Made by a program: the position numbers and the translations under genes. Under the pieces are notes generated by a model that made no database searches, had not been told where the DNA came from, and saw nothing but the letters and a program-made list of their open reading frames with translations. From UBA8389 sp035719105 (GTDB lineage Bacteria > Bacteroidota > Bacteroidia > Bacteroidales > UBA1402), in NCBI GenBank assembly GCA_035719105.1, contig DASTGN010000007.1, forward strand, positions 1-64,000: a stretch of 64,000 nucleotides of DNA, read 5' to 3'. Below are positions 24,316 through 34,900 of the stretch, one piece after another. Numbering within the stretch: position 1 is the stretch's first letter; every line of letters starts with the position of its first letter.

Positions 24316-24345
24316 CAAAGATAAAAATTATTATTCAAGTACAAA
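24316..24345 (-). promoter_or_regulatory. Promoter of the M23 peptidase gene
   Basis: Read on the minus strand, TTTG (24345-24342), an 18-base spacer and TATCTTTG (24323-24316) match the Bacteroidota consensus, about 50 bases upstream of the start codon at 24264. Confidence 0.6.
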
Positions 24346-24375
24346 AACGCATTAAGCTTTTTTTTGAATAATAAA

Positions 24376-26475
24376 TCAACTGATTACGCCCCAATTTATT
24401 TTTTTCGCGAAGAGTTTCCTTAATTGTCTTTTATACACAACATTCTCAGGCAGAGCCAATTCCGAATCCTCATCAAGAATACTTCTGGCAATATTTCGGA
24501 CATGTTCCACCAATTGACCATCTTTTGCCAGATTAGCAATTTTTAGGTCGAATGGAATGCCACTTTGCTGAGTTCCTTCCAAGTCGCCTGGCCCACGTAG
24601 TTTCAAATCGGCCTCGGCAATTTCAAAGCCATCGTTGGTGGAAACCAGAATGTCCATGCGCTTTCGGCTCTCATCCGAAAGCTTATACGCCGTAACTAAG
24701 ATGCAATAGGATTGTTCGGCTCCCCTACCCACTCTGCCACGAAGCTGATGCAATTGCGACAAGCCAAATCGTTCGGCACTTTCAATCAACATCACACTGG
24801 CATTCGGGACGTTAACCCCCACCTCGATGACCGTCGTCGCCACTAAGATTCGAGTTTCGCCCGTGACAAAAGCATGCATGTGAGCGTCCTTTTCGGCTGG
24901 TTTCATTCTGCCGTGAACCATACTGACTTTGACTTCCGGAAAGGCTTCCTGAATGTGAACATAGCCTTCTTCCAGATTCTTGAAATCCATCTTTTCAGAC
25001 TCGCTGATGAGCGGGTAAACGATGTAGATTTGACGACCAGCCTTTAGTTGTTCGCGCATGAAAGCGTAAAGCGGCCCCTTTTTTCCGTCGTAACGGTGCT
25101 GAGTCTGAATGGGCTTTCGGCCTGGGGGCAGTTCGTCAATGACTGAAACGTCCAAATCACCGTAAACCGTCATGGCCAAGGTTCGTGGTATCGGAGTGGC
25201 CGTCATCACCAACACATGCGGTGGATTTTCGTTTTTCCGCCATAGTTTGGAGCGTTGTTCCACACCAAACCGGTGTTGTTCGTCAATAACCACCAATCCC
25301 AAGTTATTGAATTGCACCGTTTCCTCAATGAGCGCATGCGTGCCAATCAAAATCTGGATTTCTCCATTGCGAAGGCCCTCGTGGAGTGGAATTCTGGATT
25401 TTGCCTTGGTGGAACCGGTCAACAGGGCAACCTTGATAGGCATATCCTGCAAAAAGGATTGGATGGTTTCGAAATGTTGGTTGGCCAAGATTTCGGTCGG
25501 AGCCATGATGCATGACTGAAAACCGTTGTCAGCAGCAATCAGCATGGACATCAGCGCGACCAAGGTCTTGCCACTTCCCACGTCACCCTGAAGCAACCGG
25601 TTCATTTGACGCGGCCTGCCCAAATCGGCACGGATCTCCTTCAACACCCGCTTCTGAGCGTTGGTCAAATCAAAAGGCAAGTAGCGGTGAAAAAATGTAT
25701 TGAAATAATCGCCGACATTTTCGAACGGATAACCTCGGTATTTTTTATCACGCTCTTTGGTGTATCGGAGAATGTGGAGTTGCAGATAAAAAAGTTCTTC
25801 AAAAGTAAGACGATAACGCGCCAGTTTCAACGTTTGCGCATCAGTAGGCTTATGAACCTGAACCAGAGCATCATGCAAGGGCATCAAACGGTGCTGCCTG
25901 GTAAAGGTTTCGGGCAGTGTTTCCGGGATTCGCTCCTGAATACTGCGGATAAGACTTGCTTCGATGTTTTGCACCGCCTTGGAGTTCAGGTAGTGCGTTT
26001 TCATTTTCTCCGTAGTATTGTAAAAAGGCTGTAGGCCAGGCATGGGAGCAGAAGTAGCGCTTGGCGCAGGGTCTATGTCCGGATGCGCAATGGAAAGTTG
26101 GTGACCATAAACAGAGGGCTTGCCGAACACGAGGTAATCGACACCCAACTTGTATTTGTCTACGATGAATTTGACTCCTTTGAACCAAACAAGCTCCAAA
26201 ACGCCGGTGCCGTCTGAGAACGTGGCCGAGAGTCTCTTGAATCTGCCCTCTCCCACCATCTTAAATTGCTGAAATCGTCCAACAACCTGAATGTAAGGCA
26301 TGTTGGAAGTCAATTCGCCGATAGTATAGATTTTGGTTCGGTCAATGTATTTGTAAGGGAAATAATACAACAAGTCTTCCTGACTGGAGATGTTTAGTTC
26401 TTTCTTCAGGATCTCCGCCCTGGCAGGTCCAACGCCAGGTATGTAGGTCAGTTCTTTGCTTGCGAGGTCGAGCAC
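24376..26475 (-). CDS. recG: ATP-dependent DNA helicase RecG
   Basis: The 699-residue helicase drives branch migration and fork regression in recombination and repair. An N-terminal wedge/OB region (about 1-200; 'LLYYFPYKYIDRT') is followed by the two helicase domains. Walker A is 'GDVGSGKT', the DEAD-box equivalent is 'DEQHRFGVEQR', and later motifs are 'MTATPIPRTLAM', 'VGVNVPNASVM' and 'QLHQLRGRVGRG'. Length is normal. It is the last gene of a tight minus-strand run with ispD 4 bases upstream, xseB, xseA and a subtilase. Confidence 0.97.
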   Translation of the reverse strand: MLDLASKELTYIPGVGPARAEILKKELNISSQEDLLYYFPYKYIDRTKIYTIGELTSNMPYIQVVGRFQQFKMVGEGRFKRLSATFSDGTGVLELVWFKGVKFIVDKYKLGVDYLVFGKPSVYGHQLSIAHPDIDPAPSATSAPMPGLQPFYNTTEKMKTHYLNSKAVQNIEASLIRSIQERIPETLPETFTRQHRLMPLHDALVQVHKPTDAQTLKLARYRLTFEELFYLQLHILRYTKERDKKYRGYPFENVGDYFNTFFHRYLPFDLTNAQKRVLKEIRADLGRPRQMNRLLQGDVGSGKTLVALMSMLIAADNGFQSCIMAPTEILANQHFETIQSFLQDMPIKVALLTGSTKAKSRIPLHEGLRNGEIQILIGTHALIEETVQFNNLGLVVIDEQHRFGVEQRSKLWRKNENPPHVLVMTATPIPRTLAMTVYGDLDVSVIDELPPGRKPIQTQHRYDGKKGPLYAFMREQLKAGRQIYIVYPLISESEKMDFKNLEEGYVHIQEAFPEVKVSMVHGRMKPAEKDAHMHAFVTGETRILVATTVIEVGVNVPNASVMLIESAERFGLSQLHQLRGRVGRGAEQSYCILVTAYKLSDESRKRMDILVSTNDGFEIAEADLKLRGPGDLEGTQQSGIPFDLKIANLAKDGQLVEHVRNIARSILDEDSELALPENVVYKRQLRKLFAKKINWGVIS

Positions 26476-26479
26476 TGTA

Positions 26480-27142
26480 TTATTTTAATAGTTGTTCCGC
26501 TAAAAGCAAGTCCTGCGGTGTGGTGATTTTGATGTTTTCACGGTTTCCTTCCACCAAGGCAATTTCGTAACCTGCTGCTTCGACCACAGAGGCATCATCG
26601 GTAAAATTAGGTTGGAAGGGTTGATGGTACGATTTATTCAGAATATCCGATCGGAAAGTCTGGGGCGTCTGTACGGAGCGGAAGTGACTCCTATCGACAG
26701 CAAAACTGCGAGGGCCTTCGATGCGACGGATGCTTTCGGTGAGTTCAAACACAGGAATAACGGCTCCCTTTTCGGCGGCTTTTGCAAAACAACGATTTAT
26801 CAATTCAGGGCTGACTAAAGGTCGAACCCCATCGTGGATGGCAATGAGACATTCCCCTTGAATACGTTTCAGACCGTTGCGAACGGAGTCGAAACGAACG
26901 GCGCCACCAGTGGTTACCTCATGTTTCACGATAAATGCATGTTGGATGCATAACTTAGCCCAATAATCCTGATGTTCAGCTGGTAAGACGAGTATGATCT
27001 CCGTTGTCGGATCGGCTTTATGGAAGGCTTCCAACGCATGCATCAGCACTGGCTTCCCCGCAAGCAGAAGAAATTGTTTGGGCAGGTCTGCACCCATGCG
27101 CAAACCCTTTCCACCAGCCACTATGAGTGCATAGGTCTTCAT
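26480..27142 (-). CDS. ispD: 2-C-methyl-D-erythritol 4-phosphate cytidylyltransferase
   Basis: The 220-residue enzyme makes CDP-methylerythritol in the non-mevalonate isoprenoid pathway. The nucleotide-binding start 'ALIVAGGKGLRMGADLPKQF' is the IspD form of the pyrophosphorylase motif. 'AIHDGVRPLVS' and 'TDDASVVEAAGYEIALVEGNRENIKITTPQDL' (in parts) are family signatures. It overlaps xseB by 4 bases (ATGA) and is 4 bases ahead of recG. IspF, the enzyme two steps later in the pathway, is encoded 3 kb away at 30330, beyond xseAB and a subtilase. Confidence 0.96.
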   Translation of the reverse strand: MKTYALIVAGGKGLRMGADLPKQFLLLAGKPVLMHALEAFHKADPTTEIILVLPAEHQDYWAKLCIQHAFIVKHEVTTGGAVRFDSVRNGLKRIQGECLIAIHDGVRPLVSPELINRCFAKAAEKGAVIPVFELTESIRRIEGPRSFAVDRSHFRSVQTPQTFRSDILNKSYHQPFQPNFTDDASVVEAAGYEIALVEGNRENIKITTPQDLLLAEQLLK

Positions 27143-27333
27143 TCCTTTTCGAATACGGCCTGAATCTCCACATCCGTTTCATAAAGCTTTTGCTTGCATG
27201 CCTGCAACAGCTCGGTGGCGCGTTTCACCTGACGGGTCAGTTCGTCCACGTCAGGATCGTTTTTACTCAAGGCTTCTAAAATTTGCTCCACTTCGGACAT
27301 GGCAGCGTTGTAAGAAAATTTTTTCTCAGTCAT
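27139..27333 (-). CDS. xseB: Exodeoxyribonuclease VII small subunit
   Basis: The 64-residue protein is the small, helical subunit of exonuclease VII. 'FSYNAAMSEVEQILEALSKNDPDVDELTRQVKRATELLQACKQKL' (read in parts) is the usual two-helix domain. It overlaps xseA by 8 bases upstream and ispD by 4 bases downstream, so the subunits are co-translated. Confidence 0.95.
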   Translation of the reverse strand: MTEKKFSYNAAMSEVEQILEALSKNDPDVDELTRQVKRATELLQACKQKLYETDVEIQAVFEKE

Positions 27334-28645
27334 TGTTTGTATCTGTTTGTTGTATAATGCTTTGAATCACTCCGTCTTGGAGTCGGGTCTGAATTTCGCA
27401 ACCGGGTTTCAGCTCCTGAATGGATTTCAGAATCTTACCCTGAAAAAGGGTTAGCGAAAATCCTTTTTTGATCATCAATTCGGGCGAATGGGTTTCAAGT
27501 CGGCTTTGTAGCATGCCCAACCGATGTTTTTGTTGATCGAGCAGGATTTGAACACGATGGTTCAAATTGTTAGTCTTCCAATCAACGTCTTGACGGCAAA
27601 GCATCTCGATTTGATTGGCCCGGCGATAGAGTTCAGCCTGATTGCGCTCCACCAAAAGGTTAGCCCGATGCAACCCGTCCGAAGTAGTTCGGCGAAGTCG
27701 TTCGGTATTGGACTGCAACTTTCTTTTGTACGCATCAAGCAGTTGCGTGACCCGTTGTCGGAGTTTGTCTGAATTGGAATCCAAGCGGTACGCCTCCCCG
27801 CTCATGCAATCGATGAGAAGTTCGGCGGCTGCAGTTGGCGTTTTTACAGATGTATGTGCAATCAGGTCCAGCACGGAGGAATCTCGGTCGTGCCCAATAC
27901 CGGTAAGCAATGGCAGCGGATATTGAGCACAATAATAGCAAAGTTCGTATTCGTCAAAGCAGCGCAGATCTGTCGTGGCGCCACCTCCGCGAATGATGAC
28001 CACTACATCAAATTCCTGAGCATCGGCCTGCACCTTGTTCAGCGCTTCGATGATGCTGGCAGCGGCAGATTCGCCCTGCATGGTTGCCGGGAAAAAACCG
28101 GTCTGAAAATGAAAACCGAAGTCGTTGTGATGCAATTGATGCATAAAATCCTCATAACCAGCGGCACTCGGGGACGAAACAACAGCTATGCGCTTAGGCA
28201 ACAACGGCCATTCAAGCTCTTTATTCAGTTCGAACACGCCGTCATCGGTCAATTGCTTGATGACTTGTTGGCGACGAAGACTTAAATCACCAATGGTATA
28301 CGTGGCGTCAATATCCCTGATAACCAAACTGAAACCATAAAGCTCGTGGAAATCGATCGTGACTTCGACCATTATTTTTTGTCCTGCCTGGAGACGAGTT
28401 CCTGTTTGTTGCTCAAAAGCAGGCTTTAGATTGACCCAAGTATTGGCCCAGATGGTGGCACGTGCCTTGGCACAAAGTGCATCGGAGTTTTCACGCTTTT
28501 GCACCAATTCCAGATAACAATGCCCTGAGAAATGTTCTTTGCATTCGCTGATTTCAGCCTGGATCCAATAGGTATCCGGGAATTCACGGCGTAAGCGGTT
28601 CCTGACCAATTGGTTAAGATCGAGTAGTGTTAAGGCTTGCATCAT
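27326..28645 (-). CDS. xseA: Exodeoxyribonuclease VII large subunit
   Basis: The 439-residue catalytic subunit degrades single-stranded DNA. An N-terminal OB fold (about 1-110; 'WIQAEISECKEHFSGHCYLEL', in parts) precedes the nuclease domain with 'IAVVSSPSAAGYEDFMHQL', 'VVIIRGGGATTDLRCFDEYEL' and 'GIGHDRDSSVLDLIAHTSVKTPTAAAE' (in parts). A coiled-coil region and C-terminal 'KGFSLTLFQGKIL' segment follow. It overlaps the upstream subtilase gene by 4 bases and xseB by 8, so all belong to one transcript. Confidence 0.96.
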   Translation of the reverse strand: MMQALTLLDLNQLVRNRLRREFPDTYWIQAEISECKEHFSGHCYLELVQKRENSDALCAKARATIWANTWVNLKPAFEQQTGTRLQAGQKIMVEVTIDFHELYGFSLVIRDIDATYTIGDLSLRRQQVIKQLTDDGVFELNKELEWPLLPKRIAVVSSPSAAGYEDFMHQLHHNDFGFHFQTGFFPATMQGESAAASIIEALNKVQADAQEFDVVVIIRGGGATTDLRCFDEYELCYYCAQYPLPLLTGIGHDRDSSVLDLIAHTSVKTPTAAAELLIDCMSGEAYRLDSNSDKLRQRVTQLLDAYKRKLQSNTERLRRTTSDGLHRANLLVERNQAELYRRANQIEMLCRQDVDWKTNNLNHRVQILLDQQKHRLGMLQSRLETHSPELMIKKGFSLTLFQGKILKSIQELKPGCEIQTRLQDGVIQSIIQQTDTNND

Positions 28646-30258
28646 CGTTGAACCAATATTTTTTGAGTAACCTGTCGAACACCCGCTACGATGAACTCAA
28701 CTAAATAAATGGAGTTGGGCAAATTGCTTACGTCCACACAATAAGAACTGCTTGTCATATTTTTTTCCAACACTTTCTTGCCAAAGGTGTTGTAAATGAT
28801 GATTTTGACCACTTCCTGCGTTTGTAGGAAACTGACTAAGAACAATTTATCGGACGCAGGGGACGGGTAGCAATAAAACCGTTCCCCGATGTTTTGATCG
28901 ATCAAATTACGTACGGTCAACCATAGTTTTTGCGCATTGGGAACGCCCGCACCATAGAGTGTGTCTGGTGAGAGATAACGATCACCGCTTTCGATGATCT
29001 TTGTACGCAAATCGGACGATTTCAACATCGGAAAAGCATTCCAAAGGCAAGCCGCCATCCCTGCGATGAGCGGAGCCGAATAGGAAGTTCCACTTCCGTA
29101 AGTAAGGACACCAGAGCCATTGATGATGGTATTGTTGACACCCAAAGCCATGATGTCGGGTTTGATTCGGCCGTCGGCAGTTGGGCCCATGGAGCTGAAT
29201 GCAGCACGGGAAAGGTCGTTTTGAACTGCACCCACCGCCAAGACTTCGGGAGCATCCGAGGGGAAACTGATTTTTCGCCAGGGTTTGGATCCATCATTTC
29301 CTGCACTACTAACCACCAACATGCCTTTAGAGGCGGCAAGTGTGGCTGCTTTTGTAATGAAGGCCGTTTTCCCGTCCAATTGACTTTGGGTATACGAGAG
29401 CGGTGCAAAATCAAATTCATTGTAACCCAACGAACTGTTGATAATATCTGCCCCAATGCTGTCGGCAAATTCCGCTGCAGCAGCCCAATAATCTTCTTCA
29501 ATCGGAAATTCAGAATTGTTGTCTTCCGACCGAAGCAGGCAATAAGTAGCATCAGGTGCCGTACCGACGATGCTGTAAGGTTGCTGGGAAGCCATTAGCG
29601 ACAAAACGGCAGTGCCATGAAAATGACTGTTATAAACGGTTGTGGCCGGATAGATGAAATCCCGGGTAGTTTTCAGCTTAATATTTTTAAAAAGAGAAAT
29701 GGTATCCGCACCGAGGAATCCCGCATCAATAATGGCTATGGTTATGTTGTTCCCTTTAAATCCGGCAGCATGCAAAGCATCCAGCCCCAACATTTCAACC
29801 TGCGTTTCTGCTTTGCCATAATAACTGATCGAATCCGTCACGTATTTATTTCTGGAAGCCAATTTACGCTTTGCCGAAGCCTTTCGAATCGCTGGATTCA
29901 TCCAAACCAACTTTGCCGATCGAACAAACGGTAATGTCTTGATCAAATTCAATCCGGAAGAATCCGCCATCGAAACCACAACAGTGTTCATCCAACGAGA
30001 TTGTGAGACGATCAAAAAACCTTTTTCCCGAAGGGCAGAAAGATATCCTGGGAAAATGGGCAAATCGGTGGAATCCAGAGCGATACCTTGTTTGGAACGC
30101 CTTTCTAATGCGGCTGGCGAAAGTCGATAAGGCATCGGTGACATGGTCAGGTCGGGCTTATCGGTCAAATAGAGCCTAAATCGCAATACATCGTCTGTCG
30201 CTCCCGCCAACAGGGGCAACAAAAGGAACGCCATTAAAAGTCCGAATCCACTCTTCAT
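28642..30258 (-). CDS. S8 family subtilisin-like serine protease with T9SS sorting domain
   Basis: From the ATG at 30258 the 538-residue protein begins with a signal peptide (MKSGFGLLMAFLLLPLLAGA). The subtilase catalytic triad is visible: Asp in 'ITIAIIDAGF', His in 'NSHFHGTAVLSLMAS', and Ser in 'YGSGTSYSAPLIAGMAACLW', with the oxyanion Asn in 'LVVSSAGNDGS'. The C-terminal 80 residues ('YCYPSPASDKLFLVSF', 'KIIIYNTFGKKVLEKN', 'NSIYLVEFIVAGVRQVTQKILVQR' in parts) form a T9SS sorting domain. The frame is open to 30306, but only the internal start gives a signal peptide. It is odd in being co-transcribed with xseAB, overlapping xseA by 4 bases. Its substrate is unknown. Confidence 0.9.
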   Translation of the reverse strand: MKSGFGLLMAFLLLPLLAGATDDVLRFRLYLTDKPDLTMSPMPYRLSPAALERRSKQGIALDSTDLPIFPGYLSALREKGFLIVSQSRWMNTVVVSMADSSGLNLIKTLPFVRSAKLVWMNPAIRKASAKRKLASRNKYVTDSISYYGKAETQVEMLGLDALHAAGFKGNNITIAIIDAGFLGADTISLFKNIKLKTTRDFIYPATTVYNSHFHGTAVLSLMASQQPYSIVGTAPDATYCLLRSEDNNSEFPIEEDYWAAAAEFADSIGADIINSSLGYNEFDFAPLSYTQSQLDGKTAFITKAATLAASKGMLVVSSAGNDGSKPWRKISFPSDAPEVLAVGAVQNDLSRAAFSSMGPTADGRIKPDIMALGVNNTIINGSGVLTYGSGTSYSAPLIAGMAACLWNAFPMLKSSDLRTKIIESGDRYLSPDTLYGAGVPNAQKLWLTVRNLIDQNIGERFYCYPSPASDKLFLVSFLQTQEVVKIIIYNTFGKKVLEKNMTSSSYCVDVSNLPNSIYLVEFIVAGVRQVTQKILVQR

Positions 30259-30329
30259 GACCTCAAATGTACACGATAAAATTGAGTTTTCCCAAGGGGA
30301 AACCAATTTCAGCAGCTAAATAATAGACT

Positions 30330-30809
30330 TTAGGAACGGGTGATCAACACAACGGCGGAAGCCGACATACCTTCTTCCCTACCGGTGTAACCGAGCTTTT
30401 CGGTGGTGGTAGCCTTGATGGAAACAGCATCGGAATCAATATCCATCAATGGAGCCAGACAAGCCTGCATTGTGGGAATGAAAGGATTCAGTTTGGGGCG
30501 TTCAGCGCACACCGTTGCATCAATGTTGTTCACTTTCCAACCTTTGGTAGCCAGCAAGTCAGTCGTTTTGCGCAATAGAATTTTGCTATCGATGCCAGCA
30601 TACTCACCGGCGGTATCGGGGAAATGGAAACCGATGTCTCGCAGGTTGGCTGCACCTAATAGGGCATCACAAATGGCATGGATGAGCACATCGGCATCGG
30701 AATGTCCAAGCAAGCCTTTCTCAAACGAAAGCTCCACCCCACCTAGCCACAAAGGCCGGTCATCGACTAGCCTGTGTACATCAAATCCATATCCAACCCG
30801 AAAGTCCAT
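30330..30809 (-). CDS. ispF: 2-C-methyl-D-erythritol 2,4-cyclodiphosphate synthase
   Basis: The 159-residue enzyme cyclises CDP-methylerythritol phosphate in the non-mevalonate isoprenoid pathway. The zinc-binding 'GYGFDVHRL' (D-x-H) and 'LGHSDADVLIHAICDALLGA' are standard, as are 'AERPKLNPF' and the C-terminal 'TTTEKLGYTGREEGMSA'. It lies 2 bases after porV on the same strand, so an isoprenoid gene shares a transcript with secretion genes. Confidence 0.97.
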   Translation of the reverse strand: MDFRVGYGFDVHRLVDDRPLWLGGVELSFEKGLLGHSDADVLIHAICDALLGAANLRDIGFHFPDTAGEYAGIDSKILLRKTTDLLATKGWKVNNIDATVCAERPKLNPFIPTMQACLAPLMDIDSDAVSIKATTTEKLGYTGREEGMSASAVVLITRS

Positions 30810-30811
30810 CT

Positions 30812-31927
30812 TTATCGACCCAACAACATTTGGATGCCCTTCAAATCGAAGGCAAGCGAGAAACGAAGTGTTCCGTCCAGGGGATTGCTTTGAGCCTGAG
30901 AAACCAAGTACGAAGCATCCAAACGGAACATGCTCATTTTAAATCCGGCACCAAACGTAAAATATTTGCGGTTGCCCTTATATTGGTTTTCGTAAAAATA
31001 TCCACCACGAACAAAGAACTGGTTGTTGTATGCGTATTCCACCCCGATGGAACCGTAAATCTCCTGCATTTCTTCTTTAAACCCACCAGGAGCATCACCG
31101 AATGAATTGAAAATACCGGCAATGGAAGAAATGTTTGTGGTGAATTCCGTGGTATCTTTGGGCGTGGGCACGAGCAACTTGTTGATATCCATCGAAATGT
31201 TCAACACGTTATAATCGTCCAAGGGATAACGTACCGAACCACCGATTCTCAGATTGGTCGGAATGAAGTAGCTGCTGTTGCCCCCATCGTACGAAATCTT
31301 AGTACCAATGTTGGAAATGTTTGCACCGAAAGCCACTGAACCTTTTTCACGACCAAAATAAACAGGTTTTTTCCAGTACGAGGAAATATCGGCTGAAAAT
31401 GCAGATCCGGGGGGATCATCGCTGCTCATCAGATCGGACTTGATGTAACGCATGGTCACGCCCATGGAAAGGTATTCGGTCAGCATTCTGGAATAGCCCA
31501 GATCCACCGCCATTTCGTAAGGTTGAATGGAATATCCCATATCACCGAAAGATTGACGTAAAATGACTTCGCCCAAGGAAAAATAGCGTAAGGAACCGCT
31601 GATGGCTTGACGGTCGTCCAATTTATAATAACCCGCCACATACGACAAATTGATGTCGGAAGTCAATTGAGACAACCACGGGGTGAACGAAAGGGAAACA
31701 CCGGCTGCACTTTCAATTTGTGCATATTTAGAAGGGTTCCAGTATTGAGAATTGACATCGGGCTCGGTTGCAGCTCCCAAATCTCCCAAACCACTGGCAG
31801 CAGCATCCGGAGAGATGCTCAGCGATGGCACGGAATTGATAATTGGATTGTACTGATTTTCTGAACGTGCCGTTGCCGCAATCAATAAAAACAAACACAC
31901 AACGAGGTTTATACCATTTTTCTTCAT
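30812..31927 (-). CDS. porV: T9SS outer-membrane protein PorV
   Basis: The 371-residue protein starts with a signal peptide (MKKNGINLVVCLFLLIAATARS). It continues with 'SLSISPDAAASGLGDLGAATEPD', the typical PorV start, then a run of beta strands expected for a 14-strand FadL-like barrel, ending 'GTLRFSLAFDLKGIQMLLGR'. PorV carries cargo released from the translocon to the attachment complex with PorU. The gene lies directly downstream of porU, the usual partner order in Bacteroidota. Confidence 0.92.
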   Translation of the reverse strand: MKKNGINLVVCLFLLIAATARSENQYNPIINSVPSLSISPDAAASGLGDLGAATEPDVNSQYWNPSKYAQIESAAGVSLSFTPWLSQLTSDINLSYVAGYYKLDDRQAISGSLRYFSLGEVILRQSFGDMGYSIQPYEMAVDLGYSRMLTEYLSMGVTMRYIKSDLMSSDDPPGSAFSADISSYWKKPVYFGREKGSVAFGANISNIGTKISYDGGNSSYFIPTNLRIGGSVRYPLDDYNVLNISMDINKLLVPTPKDTTEFTTNISSIAGIFNSFGDAPGGFKEEMQEIYGSIGVEYAYNNQFFVRGGYFYENQYKGNRKYFTFGAGFKMSMFRLDASYLVSQAQSNPLDGTLRFSLAFDLKGIQMLLGR

Positions 31928-31975
31928 ACAAATATCGGACTAGTCTTGAATATCAATAACAGTAAAAAAGGCAGA

Positions 31976-34900
31976 TTATTGTCCAGTAATGAGAATTTTT
32001 TTGGATCCAAAGCTCTGCGATCCATTTGGGTCTACCAGTATTACGCGGCAAATATAAACACCATTTGTGATACGGCGTTCATTTGTATCGGTTAAATTCC
32101 AAACCAGCAAGTCACTGGTATTACTTTCCGCCTGCATGTTCCAGTCAGATTGCCAAACGACCCGTCCCAAAAGATCCAAAATGGAAAGTTTGATGGTGGA
32201 AATAGCCTGTGGTCTGTCGTGTGTAAAAATAAACTTCCCCGAATTTCCCTGCTGAACGAACCGGATATCGCCAACTTGTGGTTCCAGCCCTGGTTTCACG
32301 ACAAAATTCAAGGTATCTATCGTAGAATTGTTCTGAACATCCCAAGCTCTGAAAGTTAGATGATGCTTGCCAGCAGCGAGTTCAGGAATTTGAAAACGAA
32401 CAACACCGGACTGATAACTTCCCACATCAGCCGAGAAAAAACTGTTCAGATTATACAACCTGGAAGGCTCATCATCAACCATCAGAATCAAGTCGTGCCC
32501 GATTCCGTTACCCGAAGTGCTCAAGCCGTTTTGATCGGAAATGCGTGCTATCAACGTGGGTGTTTCTTGCACGGTTCCACCATTGGAAAATTTTTCATTG
32601 TTCAGGTAGAGTTCAATTTGGGGTCCAACCCGATCGGTTTCAACCGTTAAATCGGTTCCTCCCAGTACAAAATTTTCGTAATAACCCTGCGCTTCGTTAA
32701 TACCGTTTTCGTCGTTGGCATACAGGTTGATTCGACCCTCTCTGAATGAATAACTGTTGTCCTTGGGAACCACAAACGTAAAGCTGAAAAGTCCATTGAC
32801 TACGCTATCCTTGCCCAAGAAAAGCACTTTACTGCGGTCGTAAATCGTGAGAGTGTCGTTTGACGAACGCCCTAATTTGGCAATGACTTCATTGGCATCC
32901 AAAATAGTGGGTGATATCAATCCATTGAAATCGGTGGCGCAAGTACCGTCCTCGCGGAATATTTTACCCGAAACCGTTACGGTACTTAGTGCCTGCAAGG
33001 TATCTTTCATCATGGAAACCGCTTTTCCATTCACTTCTGTTACCTGAGCGGAAAATTCAGGATAGCCCAACTTCAATGCAGGGTCTCCTATCAGGGTAAA
33101 GCTCAACTTGTTGGCATCTCCGTTCAAGGCGTCACTTCGTTTGGCCAAATTCATGATTTCACCCAAGGTATAACGTACGCCATTATTTTTTGCGAAGATG
33201 TTGTCAAGAAAACAGCGGTTGATGACGTAGTTGTTGGCCGAATAAACAATACGGGTTGTCGAGAACAACGCAATGCCTCCACCGTTTTCCTTAAGGAACA
33301 CCAATTCGCCACCAGAGGGATCGTAGGCATCGTATCGCGTAAAATCACATGTCGCTGTTACCCAAAGTGGTAGGCATTTGTTATTCATTTTTTCGATGTC
33401 TGAATTCAACAACAGCTTTTCTTCAGCCCATTGGAAGGTGGAACCATGACCGGTGTAGTTTAACATGAGCAAGCCCGCATTCATCAATTCCGCAAATTTT
33501 ATGTTTGCATCGGGTACTGTAACGCTGGATGGGCCTGTTACACGAGTATAGGCATCGACATAAATCTTGTTGATCATGAATTCTGGATGGGCGGCACCGA
33601 CCTTATTGGCCAAGGCGTCTGCTTGTCCAACATGCAAATAATTATCGCCATCGTCGGCCAAGAAAAGCAACCGATTTTTCCATGTTCCCAACCTACTGTT
33701 GTACATGTAGGCGATGGCTTTATCCACGGCAGTGGCAGCCTGAGCAGTCGTTGTTACCGGGAAACGCCCGATACCGAGATCCAATTTAGCTGAACTAAGT
33801 GAAGAGCCCTCCGTGTCATCCAGAAAACCAAAATAATCGTCCGTCACATACGAATAGTTTCCGTCGGTGCTTTCGACCGATTGATACGTCAAGATCTTGT
33901 TTGGTTTCGAAATGCTGTTTGCAAACATGGTTGATACCAGACGGTTATCATAAACTCCATCCCCAAAAAGCAATAGATAATCGGGCAACTCACTTTCTGT
34001 TTTCCCCCGGTCATAATACAGCTTCATCATTCTGCGGATAGCCGTAGCATCGGGTGTTCCAGAGGAAAATTCGTTGTAGACCTGTTCCGGTGTGACTACC
34101 AGCACGTTCAAACCATCGTGCGCAGTATGGGCATCGGCAAGCTTTTTGGCATAGGGCAAAAATTCGGAGGGAGCGACAATAACCATGTCCACATTTGTTT
34201 GCCCATGCAGGTTCTGATTATTGATTCGTCCCTCGATGGTTGGTTTGGGTATATTTCCACCTGCTTCTACTGCAACGTACTCTCGAAGCGTATTGGTAGA
34301 ATTGACGAATTCAAGGTTGCCTGCATTGGGATTCAAATTCATTTGAATCATGTTTTTGGGGTCGGTCACATCAAAAACAAGCAACTTGGAGGTTGCGTTT
34401 TGCAAGGTAAAACGACCGATGTTTCCGGCTCCAACGCTGAGTGGATCGCAAAAAGGCATCACGGAACCGCTCATTTTTAACAACCTCCTGACATTCAATG
34501 TGATATCATTTAAGAAAGCTCTTGATCGGCTATTTAACTGGGATTTGTTGTAATTCAACTGAACGGTGAGCGTCGACGATTTTTGCTTAAAGGTTCCAAT
34601 AGACGATGACTCATAGGCGTAACGGTAGGTGTCAGTAACCTGCACGCTTGGAAAATTCATAGAAGTGAGCATTGCGTTGTTTACGAACACATTGCAAGTG
34701 GTCGAATTGGGATTGTTGACCGCAAATTCTATAAATATTTTGGAATTGCCAATGGAATCTGGATTTGTAACATTGAATGTAAATTGCTGAGAACTGTTTG
34801 AAATAAAGTCTTCGCCATACAACTGTCTACCTGTTCCGTCGCCAGCAACGTTTTCACCCAGATTCACCTTTTCTTCCTCGTGCAAAATCAAATCGGTAAA